DNA from: JAXGTD01 sp040775095
Lineage (GTDB): Bacteria > Pseudomonadota > Gammaproteobacteria > Chromatiales > Chromatiaceae
NCBI GenBank assembly: GCA_040775095.1
Contig: JAXGTD010000004.1
Coordinates: 27,078 to 91,077 of the forward strand
DNA length: 64,000 nt
Direction: 5' to 3'
Part shown: in pieces, positions 37,955-46,158 of the stretch
Layout of the letters: every line of letters starts with the position of its first letter
Position numbering within the stretch: position 1 is the stretch's first letter
Position numbers and translations under genes: made by a program
The notes under the pieces: model-generated
The model's database searches: none
Told to the model about the DNA's origin: nothing
Seen by the model: the letters and a program-made list of their open reading frames with translations, nothing else

Positions 37955-38928
37955 GGCAGGCGCTCCGCCACCCGCATGATGGCGCTTCGCGCGCGCGGGT
38001 TCCGGGCGATCTCCGCCGGACCCGGACGCAGCGCGGGTCCGAGCGGCCGCAATCGCCTCGTTCGATCCGCATCCAGCACAGGCACCGATTTGGGGATCGC
38101 CTGTCCGCGCGACTCGTCCCGAATGAAACGCTTGACGATGCGGTCCTCGAGGGAATGGAAGCTGATCACGACCAACCGCCCACCCGCGGCGAGCATGTCA
38201 CAGACCTGTGCCAGACACTCGGCGAGCTCATCGAGCTCCCGGTTCAAATGGATGCGCAGGGCCTGGAATGTCCGGGTCGCGGGATGCTTGCCCGGCTCGC
38301 GGGTCGGCACCACGCGCTCGACCAGGCGCGCGAGCTCGCGGGTGGTCGTCAGGGGGGAATCCAGGCGGGCCCGACAAATGGCCTGGGCAATACGCCTGGC
38401 AAAACGCTCCTCGCCGCACTCCCGCAGTACGCGCGCGAGCTCCGTCTCGCTGGCGGTTGCCAACCATTGCGCCGCGCTCTGGCCGCTGTCGGGATCCATC
38501 CGCATGTCGAGTGGGCCGTCGCTTGCGAAGCTGAAGCCACGCTCGGCCGTATCGAGCTGCGGCGAGGACACACCCAGGTCCAATAGCAGACCGTTCACCC
38601 GTCCGGCAAGGCCCAATCCCGCCAGCACCGCGGGCAACCGCGAGAACGGTGCCCGGCGGATGGAGAAACGGGCATCGCGCGCCGCCAGCGCCTCCCCCAC
38701 GGCAACGGCGTCCGGATCGCGATCCACGGCGACAAGCCGGCCCATGGGGCCGAGGCGCGCCAGGATCGCCCGCGCGTGGCCGCCGCGGCCGAACGTGCCA
38801 TCGACATAGAGGCCCTCTGCTGTCAGCGCCAATGCGTGCATGCTTTCATCCAACAGGACAGGGATATGAGGTTGCGGGTCCATACGCTTGATAATGGTTC
38901 CAAACGGGTCGCGAGCGTCACTCGCCAT
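37951..38928 (-). CDS. rsmH: 16S rRNA m4C1402 methyltransferase RsmH
   Basis: A 325-residue SAM-dependent enzyme methylating N4 of C1402 in the ribosomal P site. HIPVLLDESMHALAL, the SAM-binding YVDGTFGRGGHARAIL, LLLDLGVSSPQLD and VISFHSLEDRIVKRF are diagnostic. The ATG at 38928 is taken because it lies 21 bp after the mraZ stop with a G-rich stretch before it; 38883 (MDPQPH) is possible. Confidence 0.96.
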   Translation of the reverse strand: MASDARDPFGTIIKRMDPQPHIPVLLDESMHALALTAEGLYVDGTFGRGGHARAILARLGPMGRLVAVDRDPDAVAVGEALAARDARFSIRRAPFSRLPAVLAGLGLAGRVNGLLLDLGVSSPQLDTAERGFSFASDGPLDMRMDPDSGQSAAQWLATASETELARVLRECGEERFARRIAQAICRARLDSPLTTTRELARLVERVVPTREPGKHPATRTFQALRIHLNRELDELAECLAQVCDMLAAGGRLVVISFHSLEDRIVKRFIRDESRGQAIPKSVPVLDADRTRRLRPLGPALRPGPAEIARNPRARSAIMRVAERLP

Positions 38929-38949
38929 ACCCCGGGCTCGTTATTCTTC

Positions 38950-39405
38950 TTAAATCGAGATCGACGCCGTGTGCGGGTTGGCCGCCAGACTCTTCATGTC
39001 GAACTCCTGCTCCGCATCCTGCAGTGTCCGCCTCCAGGCCTCCTCGTCCCAGAGCTCGAACTTGTTGCCGATGCCCACGAGTGCGACCCGCTTGTCAAGA
39101 CCCGCGTAATCGCGTTGCTCTCCAGTCAGCGGCACGCGGCCCTGGGCATCCGGCTCCACCTCGTTCGCGTAACCGATCAAGAGGCGTTGCAAGGCGCGGG
39201 AGGGAGGATCGAAGGACGGGAGCTTCATGAGCCTGCGCTCGATCTCTATCCAGGTCTCCTGCGGATAGACGAGCAGGCAATGCTGGGGATCAGCCGTGAT
39301 CACGACACGCGGGTCGCCCATCTGGGCCAAGCGCTCCCGCTGGCGCGCCGGAATGGCGAGCCGCCCCTTGGCGTCCAGATTGAGATAGGTCACCCCTTTG
39401 AACAA
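38950..39405 (-). CDS. mraZ: Transcriptional regulator MraZ
   Basis: A 151-residue protein with two AbrB-like half-domains (FKGVTYLNLDAKGRLAIPARQ and VEPDAQGRVPLTGEQRDYAG), forming a ring-shaped DNA-binding oligomer that represses the dcw operon. I choose the TTG at 39405, giving the usual (M)FKGVTYLNLD start with a GGGGGG ribosome site. The frame is open to a GTG at 39444, but that codon lies inside the MraZ operator. First gene of the dcw cluster. Confidence 0.92.
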   Translation of the reverse strand: MFKGVTYLNLDAKGRLAIPARQRERLAQMGDPRVVITADPQHCLLVYPQETWIEIERRLMKLPSFDPPSRALQRLLIGYANEVEPDAQGRVPLTGEQRDYAGLDKRVALVGIGNKFELWDEEAWRRTLQDAEQEFDMKSLAANPHTASISI

Positions 39406-39428
39406 GACCGCCCCCCACGGTGGTCGCT

Positions 39429-39454
39429 CCCCCCAATTCCCCACCTCACCCCAC
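39429..39454 (-). promoter_or_regulatory. MraZ operator (TGGGG direct repeats)
   Basis: On the minus strand GTGGGG occurs at 39454-39449 and 39444-39439, and a G-run (39434-39429) follows at the same 10-bp step. This is the known MraZ site pattern (TGGG repeats at 10-bp spacing) just after the mraZ transcription start. Confidence 0.75.
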
Positions 39455-39462
39455 TTTTCTTC

Positions 39463-39491
39463 ATGGTAGGTGACGTTTCTGGTCCGGTCAA
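39463..39491 (-). promoter_or_regulatory. mraZ (dcw) promoter
   Basis: TTGACC (39491-39486), a 17-bp spacer and TACCAT (39468-39463) form a strong sigma-70 promoter. The predicted start is just before the MraZ repeats. Confidence 0.8.
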
Positions 39492-40043
39492 GGCCGCACA
39501 GGGCTTTTTTTTGTTCTTGGTCAGTGACTTATAAGGGTAATTTCGCGCGGCGATCGAGCTGCGGATAACACGGGGTTTTTCATAAGGATGAGACGATTAT
39601 CTGAAGTGCTTTCTAGACGGGTCGGCACGGCCATGCCTGTCAGCGGATTGCCGACAGACACCGCGTGGGGTGGCGTGGTGGGTGGTGGCAGAAAGGGTGG
39701 GCCAGGGCCAGCAGATAGCGGAAATCGAGCGCGGGCAGGACCGCAATCGAGCCACGTCGATGGCTCGGCGCCATCGCGGATGCGCCCGACAGGGCCGGCC
39801 GCGCCGGCTGGGAAGGGGGCGGAAAATAGAGCGCGAAGCCCCTGGACGAGGGCGGCCCGTTCGGGCAAACACCGATGCGAAACGTCTCCCGGCCGGGCCA
39901 CGGAGGGCCCGGCATGATCACTCACCCGGGTGACTGGACAGGGAGCGAATCGGAGAGCGCGTTGGCGGTTCGCGAGCTGATCCGGTGCGGCAACGCCATT
40001 CGCTCAGTAGCCTCCAAGGCCAGGTCGCTCGTGGCGGACGCCC
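39492..40043. other. Gene-free region upstream of mraZ
   Basis: About 550 bp with no gene I can support. It contains a perfect 8-bp stem GCCGGGCC/GGCCCGGC (39892-39899, 39906-39913) and the palindrome TCACCCGGGTGA near 39922-39933, both just past the ferritin-like gene and possibly 3'-end structures of the large operon. I looked for RNase P RNA, which precedes mraZ in some relatives, and did not find its conserved core. Confidence 0.45.
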
Positions 40044-40586
40044 TCAGACGCCGCCGCTGTGCACGGTCTCGTAGTAGAGCTTCTCCAACTCCTGCTTATG
40101 CTTGGCCTCTTCGTTGGCGAGGTATTCGAACAGCTCTCTGATCGGGCCCGGCGCGGTGCTGTCGGCCAGGGAGCGGTAGTGGGTCATCGCGAGGTGCTCG
40201 CGGCCCATCGCGTATTGAAGCACTGCCTGATCGTCGGGATGCTCGCCAAGGTCCGGGGTCATGACCGCGTCGGCGAACTTCCCGTCGGTGACCGGTCGGT
40301 CGACCTCCAGCAGGATCTGCTCCTCGATATCGTCACGCGCGGCAAGGCCGGTGAACAGATCAAAGTGTCGCTGCTCCTCCTCGGCCAAGTCCTGCGCCAG
40401 CCAGCGAAGATTCTTGCCGACCTTGGGGATCAGGTCGGTATAGAAGTCCCGCGCGCTGCGCTCGAATGAGGTCGCGACCTCGAGGATGCCCTTCAACGTG
40501 GTCTTGGACCTGATCCGTTCGTAGCTGTCCGACTCGCCTTCCAGGGGCTCACGCGCATCGGTGGACGTCGGTTCATTCGCATTCAT
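40044..40586 (-). CDS. Ferritin-like (rubrerythrin-type) diiron protein
   Basis: A 180-residue four-helix protein with two ExxH motifs and two further glutamates in diiron positions: Glu42 (FERSARDFY), Glu71-His74 (EEQRHFDLF), Glu130 (REHLAMTHY) and Glu160-His163 (EEAKHKQELE). No rubredoxin domain is present. Related proteins reduce peroxide or handle iron and often act with NAD(P)H-linked partners. The ATG at 40586 overlaps the stop of the ferredoxin-GltD gene by four bases, so it belongs to the Mrp-Nuo operon as its last gene. It may draw electrons from that complex or protect its Fe-S clusters; this is inference. Confidence 0.85.
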   Translation of the reverse strand: MNANEPTSTDAREPLEGESDSYERIRSKTTLKGILEVATSFERSARDFYTDLIPKVGKNLRWLAQDLAEEEQRHFDLFTGLAARDDIEEQILLEVDRPVTDGKFADAVMTPDLGEHPDDQAVLQYAMGREHLAMTHYRSLADSTAPGPIRELFEYLANEEAKHKQELEKLYYETVHSGGV

Positions 40587-42412
40587 GCGGCTTGCTCCTT
40601 GAGACACAGGAATTCATGAATACTGGCGGCGACCCGGTGGCCGTCGGCAACGGCGGAGACGACGTCGGGGCCGCGCACCATATCGCCCGCCGCCCACAGC
40701 CACTGCGCGGAGGTGCGGCAGTGCTCGTCGACCCGCAGACGGCCACGGGCCCATTCCAGCTCCTCGGTCAAGGCATCGCCAAGCAGTCCGACATCGGCGG
40801 ACTGGCCAATGGCCTCGACGACCATGTCGCCCGCGTGAACCTGCTCATCGGCCTCGTCGTACCTGGGCGCGAAACGACCTGCCTCGTCGAAGATCGACAG
40901 TACCTTCCAGGTGCGCAGGCCGACGATCTGCTCCCGGTCGAAGACGATCTCCTGTGGACCGCGGGCGTCGAGGATGCGGATACCCTCCTCACGCGCCTCC
41001 TTGATCTCATCCGGATCCGCCAGGAAGTGGTCGATGTCTTCCAGCGCGGTGAGGGTGATGTCGACCTTGCCGTGGCGCTGTTGCTGCAACCGTGCCAGCG
41101 TACGAGCGATGTCCATGGCCACATTGCCGCCACCGATGACGACGGCCTGCCGCGGTACCTCGATCTCCTCGCCCGCGGCGACCGCACGCAACAGGTCTAC
41201 CGCGCGCGATACCTGACTGGAATCGCTGCCCTTGATGCGCGTGGAGCGCCCGACCCAAAGGCCAATGGCAAGCATCACCGCGTCGTATTGCGCGTGCAGG
41301 TCGTCCATGCTCAGATCCGAGCCGATACGGGTACCGTACTGGATCTTCACGCCCAAGGCTTGAATGACCTCGACGTCGCGATCGAGCATGTCGGACGGCA
41401 GCCGGTAGTACGGGATGCCGTAGCGGGTCATACCGCCAGCCTCGGCCATTGCCTCGTAGACGGTGACCGCATGGCCCTGTTTGGCCAGATCGAACGCGGC
41501 GGTGAGGCCCGCGGGCCCGGCCCCGACAATGGCGACGCGCTTGCCGCTGATCCAGGCCGGCTTGCCCTCGGCCGCAATCTGCTTGACCCGCTCGTGGTCG
41601 ACCGCATCCATGGCGTATCGCTTCAGCCAGCGGATCGCGATCGGCTCGCCGCGATGGCCCACGGAGCAGGCGGTCTCGCAGCGATGGGTGCAGATCCTCC
41701 CGCAGGTATGTGCGAACGGGTTGGTGCGGTAGATCTCACGAACCGCCTGCTCCAGATCGCCCTGCCAGATGGCACGGATGTATTCGGGCGCGTTCATGTG
41801 GGTCGGACAGGCGTCGTGACACATGCCGCACTGGACACATCGGGAGGCCTCAATGATGGCCTGATTGGCGTCGTAGCCGGCGACGATCTCCTCGAAGTTG
41901 TCGATCCTTGCCTCGGGTTCCAGCTCCGCCATGTCCGTGCGCGCCAGCGCCACCAGGTCACTCTCGCTGGTCTTCGCCCAGCCGATGTCGTAGGCCACGC
42001 CATGGATGCCGTTGGCGTCCGGCAGCACGAAATAGCTGTCCAGGTCGGCGTCGACGCAGGTATGGACATACTCGCGCGACAGGGAAATGGAACTGGTCGG
42101 GCACAGATCCACGCACAGCGCACACCAGCAACAGCGGCCATAGTCGATGGCCGGACGGAGGTTGCGGATGCCCTTGGCCGGATCCTCCGGGAGGTCCGGG
42201 ATCTCGACCATCGTGATGGCCGCGTTGTCGCAAACCTTCTGGCAGGTGCTGCAACCGACGCACAGCGACCAGTCGTTGACGTGGAAGCCGCGGTAGTTGG
42301 CCGAGGCGGGTCGCGGATCTAGCGGCACCGTGACCGCCTTGCGGCCGAAAAACTGCAGGTTCTTCAACGGTGCCAGCACACCGCCCTTGGCCTTGTAGTC
42401 GATATCGCGCAT
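40583..42412 (-). CDS. Polyferredoxin fused to GltD-like FAD/NAD(P)H oxidoreductase
   Basis: A 609-residue fusion. Residues 40-110 are a NuoI/MbxN-like ferredoxin with two CxxCxxCxxxC sets (Cys51/54/57/61 and 94/97/100/104). Residues 185-605 resemble the small subunit of glutamate synthase: Fe-S cysteines at 192/195/198/202 and 237/241/245/249, an FAD loop VAIVGAGPAGL (293-303), an NAD(P)H loop VVIGGGNVAMD (424-434) and the C-terminal FAD motif AAGDMVRGP. No glutamate synthase large subunit is nearby. The start overlaps nuoD by one base. It stands where MBX/MBS complexes have the ferredoxin-like N subunit, so it likely passes electrons between NAD(P)H and the NuoB cluster. The fusion is not one I know from standard complex I. 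Confidence 0.85.
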   Translation of the reverse strand: MRDIDYKAKGGVLAPLKNLQFFGRKAVTVPLDPRPASANYRGFHVNDWSLCVGCSTCQKVCDNAAITMVEIPDLPEDPAKGIRNLRPAIDYGRCCWCALCVDLCPTSSISLSREYVHTCVDADLDSYFVLPDANGIHGVAYDIGWAKTSESDLVALARTDMAELEPEARIDNFEEIVAGYDANQAIIEASRCVQCGMCHDACPTHMNAPEYIRAIWQGDLEQAVREIYRTNPFAHTCGRICTHRCETACSVGHRGEPIAIRWLKRYAMDAVDHERVKQIAAEGKPAWISGKRVAIVGAGPAGLTAAFDLAKQGHAVTVYEAMAEAGGMTRYGIPYYRLPSDMLDRDVEVIQALGVKIQYGTRIGSDLSMDDLHAQYDAVMLAIGLWVGRSTRIKGSDSSQVSRAVDLLRAVAAGEEIEVPRQAVVIGGGNVAMDIARTLARLQQQRHGKVDITLTALEDIDHFLADPDEIKEAREEGIRILDARGPQEIVFDREQIVGLRTWKVLSIFDEAGRFAPRYDEADEQVHAGDMVVEAIGQSADVGLLGDALTEELEWARGRLRVDEHCRTSAQWLWAAGDMVRGPDVVSAVADGHRVAASIHEFLCLKEQAA

Positions 42413-43554
42413 CAGCGATCCACCTCCGGGGGGCAGGCATCGAGGGAAAACATGATCTGGGCAACGTCCTCGAGACGACAGCCCACGGACAGCTTCTCGA
42501 GAACCTGCACCGCGTGCATCTGCGAGGGGCCACGCACATGGGTGCGGTAGGGCTTCTCGCCACCGTTGGAGACCACATACCAGGCAAGCTCGCCCTTGGA
42601 CGACTCCACCCGCGTATAGGTCGAGCCGGGCGGCACGTTCCAGGCCAGCGGATTGGGGATCGGACAGCGAATCGGCCCGCCGATGTCCGGTAGCCGGTCG
42701 ATCACCTGCCGCACGATGCGGATGCTCTGGGCCAGCTCGTTGCGCCGGACCAGGGTACGCGCCCAGGCATCCCCCGCCTGCTCCGTGGGGATATCGAACT
42801 CGAGCTGGTCGTAAACCAGGTAAGGGTCATCACGGCGCACATCGAACGCCAGTCCGGTCGCGCGCAGGTTCGGACCCGTTACCGCCCAGTCCAACGCCTG
42901 CTGCTGGCTGATCGGCCCGCAACCGCGCGCGCGCTGGACGAAGACGCGGTTGGTGAACATCAGGTTGTCGTAGTCGGGCAGCCGCGACTCGAGGTAGTCC
43001 AGTGTGTTGGACACGCGCTCGCCGAACCCAGGCGGAACATCACGGCGCACACCGCCGGGGATGTTGTAGATGTGGTAGACCCGCCCGCCGCAGAGCTCCT
43101 CGAACAGGTCCAGCACCAGATCACGGTCGGCGATACCCCAGAACATCGGCGAATACATCCCCGTGGTCGCCGCATGGCCGCCGAACGTAAACAGGTGCGC
43201 GGCGATGCGCGAGAGCTCCAGCTGCATCACCCGCAGCCACTGCGCCCGCTCAGGCACCTCGAGACCGCACAGATCCTCAACGGCCAGACAGTAGCTGACC
43301 TCCATCGGCACCGGGTCGGGCACGCAGATGCGCGGTGTGATGGCCAGGTTCTGGATCCAGAGCCGGCCCTCCATCAGCTTCTCGAAGCCGCGATGCAGAT
43401 AGCCGGCGTCCGCGCGGCCCTCGATCACCTCATCGCCATGCAGCCGCAGCTTGAAGGCGTAGTTGCCCTCGATGCCGGGGTGGTTGGGGCCGATATTGAG
43501 CTCGTACTCGTTGCTCGGAGGATGTCGCCGCGCCTCGTAGTTTTCAGGTCTCAT
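42412..43554 (-). CDS. NuoD/MbxL-like large subunit without NiFe site
   Basis: A 380-residue homologue of the 49-kDa subunit of complex I and the large subunit of group 4 NiFe hydrogenases. The N-terminal hydrogenase motif RxCGxC is RICVPD here (Cys77 kept, Asp80 in place of the second Cys), and the C-terminal DPCxxC is DACPPE (Cys374 kept, Glu377 replacing Cys). A NiFe centre therefore cannot be ligated. The usual GPNHPGIEGNYAF start and GPNLRATGLAFDVRRDDPY stretch are intact. It overlaps nuoC by 11 bases. With NuoB it should form the catalytic junction facing the cytoplasm; the acceptor is unknown. Confidence 0.88.
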   Translation of the reverse strand: MRPENYEARRHPPSNEYELNIGPNHPGIEGNYAFKLRLHGDEVIEGRADAGYLHRGFEKLMEGRLWIQNLAITPRICVPDPVPMEVSYCLAVEDLCGLEVPERAQWLRVMQLELSRIAAHLFTFGGHAATTGMYSPMFWGIADRDLVLDLFEELCGGRVYHIYNIPGGVRRDVPPGFGERVSNTLDYLESRLPDYDNLMFTNRVFVQRARGCGPISQQQALDWAVTGPNLRATGLAFDVRRDDPYLVYDQLEFDIPTEQAGDAWARTLVRRNELAQSIRIVRQVIDRLPDIGGPIRCPIPNPLAWNVPPGSTYTRVESSKGELAWYVVSNGGEKPYRTHVRGPSQMHAVQVLEKLSVGCRLEDVAQIMFSLDACPPEVDR

Positions 43555-44152
43555 CGCTACCCTCGTTCATGTTGCGGCGGCTGAAGCGCTGCTCGTCCGG
43601 GGGGACGGCGATGCCCCCGCCCTTGGCCTTGACGTCCTGCAGCCACTGCGGGTCGTAGTCCTGAAAGTCGAAGTGGTCATTGACCCAGGCCTCGGAATCG
43701 AAGTCCTTGCGCATCGGCGGGGGACCATCCCATTCGGTCAGGATGAACTTGGACATATCCGGACTGCCCTCGAAGTAGACGCCGTACATCTCGTGGATGT
43801 CGCGTTCAAAGAAGGCGGCCGGGGTATAGATGTCATAGACGGAGATATAGACGCCGGGCTCGCGCGGGATGCGCGTATGCGCGGACACCAGCGACTGCAT
43901 CTCGTAGGACCAGACGTGGTAGACCAGCTCGAACTGGTCCTCGTCGATCCAGTCGACGCAGCTGATTGCCGACAGGTGCACGTAGGAGGCGCGCCCGCGC
44001 AGCAGCTCGAGCAACGCGGGAAGCGCATCGGCGCCGACATCGACCCGCAGGCGCCGGCTCGACTTACGGCGGACCTCAATGCCCTCGAGCTCCGAGAGCA
44101 GATTATCGAGCCAGGTCGAGAGCTCTTTGCCTGTTCCGATCGGTTCGTTCAT
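43544..44152 (-). CDS. NuoC/MbxK-like subunit
   Basis: A 202-residue homologue of the 30-kDa subunit of complex I. The signature is FFERDIHEMYGVYFEGSPDM, followed by ILTEWDGPPPMRKDF, matching the NuoC block ERE.xDMxGIxFxGHPDLRRIL...P.RKD. It is a cytoplasmic structural subunit of the peripheral arm next to NuoB and NuoD. Its start overlaps the end of the nuoB gene by four bases. Confidence 0.9.
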   Translation of the reverse strand: MNEPIGTGKELSTWLDNLLSELEGIEVRRKSSRRLRVDVGADALPALLELLRGRASYVHLSAISCVDWIDEDQFELVYHVWSYEMQSLVSAHTRIPREPGVYISVYDIYTPAAFFERDIHEMYGVYFEGSPDMSKFILTEWDGPPPMRKDFDSEAWVNDHFDFQDYDPQWLQDVKAKGGGIAVPPDEQRFSRRNMNEGSDET

Positions 44153-44886
44153 CGCGCCTGCCGCTCCAGCTCGCCGATAGTCAACTTGATGTCCAGCGCC
44201 TCGAGCGGTTTCTGGTGTTTCTCCAGCAGCGCGGTATGCGCCCCACGGGTCGCGGGGCCGAGCTGGCCGTAGTATTCGGCCTCACTGATGATGTCGGTCG
44301 GGGTCTGCCATGTCTCCCCGAACAGGCGCTGTTGGTTGCCCAGATAGTAGTCGTAGCGACGATAGTAGTCCTGCCAGGCGTTGCCCTCGCCGTTCTTGAT
44401 ATTCTCGATCAGGGAGCGCAGCCCGGCGATGACCGCCTCCGGGCGCGGCATGCACCCGGCGATATACATGTCCACCGGCAGATAGTCGTTGAGCTTCTTG
44501 GCCGTGGCGTAGCTTTGCCAATACATGCCGCCGTTGACGGTGCACGAGCAGATGCCGATCACGTACTTGGGTGAGGCCATCTGCTCATAGGTCAGGATCA
44601 CACGCTTGAGCGTCTTGACCGATACATAGCCCGTCACGAGCAGGATGTCGGCCTGTCGGGGCGTGACCATCGGCTGGATGCCAAGCCGTTCCATGTCGAA
44701 ACGCGAGGTCATCGCCGGCGGCAGCTCCACCGCACCACAGCCCGTGCAGTAATGCAGCATGAACAGCGAGCGTGACTGGGCGAACGCGATCAGCTCGTCG
44801 AAGACGTTGGCCAGCGGATTGGTGCGCCCGGCCGTCTTGACCGGGAGCGCGTCACCGGTTCTAGCAATCTGTTTTGCGTCGGTCAT
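44149..44886 (-). CDS. NuoB/MbxJ-like Fe-S subunit
   Basis: A 245-residue homologue of the PSST subunit carrying the proximal [4Fe-4S] cluster. Ligands appear as CTGCGAVEL (Cys47, Cys50), GICSC (Cys113 or 115) and GCMPRPEA (Cys145). The CxxC spacing at the first pair is as in hydrogenase-type small subunits; complex I itself has adjacent cysteines. The C-terminal 70 residues (NAWQDYYRRYDYYLGNQQRL onward) are an extension rich in aromatic residues. A 99-bp gap separates it from nuoH upstream. Confidence 0.9.
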   Translation of the reverse strand: MTDAKQIARTGDALPVKTAGRTNPLANVFDELIAFAQSRSLFMLHYCTGCGAVELPPAMTSRFDMERLGIQPMVTPRQADILLVTGYVSVKTLKRVILTYEQMASPKYVIGICSCTVNGGMYWQSYATAKKLNDYLPVDMYIAGCMPRPEAVIAGLRSLIENIKNGEGNAWQDYYRRYDYYLGNQQRLFGETWQTPTDIISEAEYYGQLGPATRGAHTALLEKHQKPLEALDIKLTIGELERQAR

Positions 44887-44985
44887 GGGAAAGTACCGGG
44901 GTTCGAATGGCGAGGAGCGTGGAAAATCGGGGCTGGGAGCGCGCGAGTCGGCTCCTCGACACTCGCGCCTCGCTGCCTGCGCACG

Positions 44986-45885
44986 TCAGGTCATCAAGAA
45001 GGCCAGCCCGAGCAGGCCAATCATGGTCGGCCACTTCCACAGGATGCGTATCAGGTCCTCGGTGCGGTAGCGTGGAAAGAGAAAGGCGATCGACATCGGG
45101 ATTGCGACGACGGCGAAGATCTTCAACAGGAAGCTGATCCAGTTCTCACCACCGCCGAGGAACAGCGTGGTGTAGAGCACCGCCGCGGTATAGAGCTGAA
45201 AGCACTGCATCACGAACAGCCCGCCGAGGAACTTGCCGCTCATCTCGACCATCGGGCCGGTGGCAATCTCGGCGGGGGCGATGTAGATCTCGAACGGCTG
45301 CTTGCCGAGCATGCCCTGCATCGCGATCAGGCCGGCCAGTGCCAACAGCGGGTTTTGCACAATGCCCCAGGTGGCGATACCGCCGGCCTGCTGCTGCGCG
45401 ATGATATCCACCAGATTGGTGGTGCCGAAGAGATATGCCACACCGAAGGCAACCACGACAAACGGGATGTCGTAGGCGAGCATCGCGGTCAGTGCCCGCG
45501 AGATGCCGATGGAGCCGTTGGGATTGGCGCATTGGCCAACGCCAAGCGCGAGCCCCAGGGACGGGATCATGGTCATATAGAGCAGCGCGATGAGTCCACC
45601 CTTCTCGGCAATGCCGTTCATCCCCGGCACCGGAAGCAGTGTCTCGGCCGCCACGTAGCCGCCGATGGCCATCACGATGCCGATCTCGTGGATCAGCCCG
45701 TGAGAGATCTGCGTCTGCTTGCTGTGCAGCTTGACGATGTCGTAGAGCGGCTGGAGCAGCGGCGGGCCGACCCGACGCTGGAGTTTGGCCCCAATCCTGC
45801 GCATCATCAGCACCATCGCCATGCCAATGACGAACGCGATCAGTGGCATCAGCGTCAGTTCGATCAGAATCTCTTGCCAGTGCAT
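44986..45885 (-). CDS. NuoH/MbxM-like membrane subunit
   Basis: A 299-residue, eight-helix homologue of complex I ND1. RRIGAKLQRRVGPPLLQPLYDIVKL is the classic NuoH loop, and PFEIYIAPAEIATGPMVEMSG contains the conserved acidic residues near the quinone-cavity entrance in complex I. It links the peripheral arm to the antiporter-like subunits. GAGACC precedes the ATG. A 273-bp gene-free gap separates it from the NuoL-like gene upstream. Confidence 0.92.
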   Translation of the reverse strand: MHWQEILIELTLMPLIAFVIGMAMVLMMRRIGAKLQRRVGPPLLQPLYDIVKLHSKQTQISHGLIHEIGIVMAIGGYVAAETLLPVPGMNGIAEKGGLIALLYMTMIPSLGLALGVGQCANPNGSIGISRALTAMLAYDIPFVVVAFGVAYLFGTTNLVDIIAQQQAGGIATWGIVQNPLLALAGLIAMQGMLGKQPFEIYIAPAEIATGPMVEMSGKFLGGLFVMQCFQLYTAAVLYTTLFLGGGENWISFLLKIFAVVAIPMSIAFLFPRYRTEDLIRILWKWPTMIGLLGLAFLMT

Positions 45886-46158
45886 GTCGGAGGTCTCTCG
45901 TCAGCCAGTTCGGGGGTGGCGGCTGGGTTCGCCGCATTGGTTCAGGGTCGCTTCAAGCACAATCGATAGACAACAGGAACGCCCTGCCTGCACAACTTCG
46001 CGCATCGGCGCCCTCGGCACGCGAGCGTGCACCCTGTTTGGACGCGGCTCGCTCCGCCCCGCTGCTCGGGGCACGACACTCTGGAGCGTTCGGCCTGGCG
46101 CCTGCGGCGCCGGCGCCGAGACCGGGCGCCCGAAGCACTCGCCGCCCGGGCCGACTCT

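Noticed and set aside
39500..39525. T-run after GCACAGGGC upstream of mraZ, as a plus-strand terminator
   Set aside because: The stem is only three base pairs and no plus-strand gene ends before it.
39492..40043. Possible RNase P RNA upstream of mraZ
   Set aside because: rnpB lies here in some relatives, but I could not find its conserved core (such as GAGGAAAGTCC) on either strand.
42412..43554. Large subunit of a group 4 NiFe hydrogenase
   Set aside because: Only one cysteine of each required CxxC pair remains, so a NiFe centre cannot form; no hydrogenase maturation genes are present.
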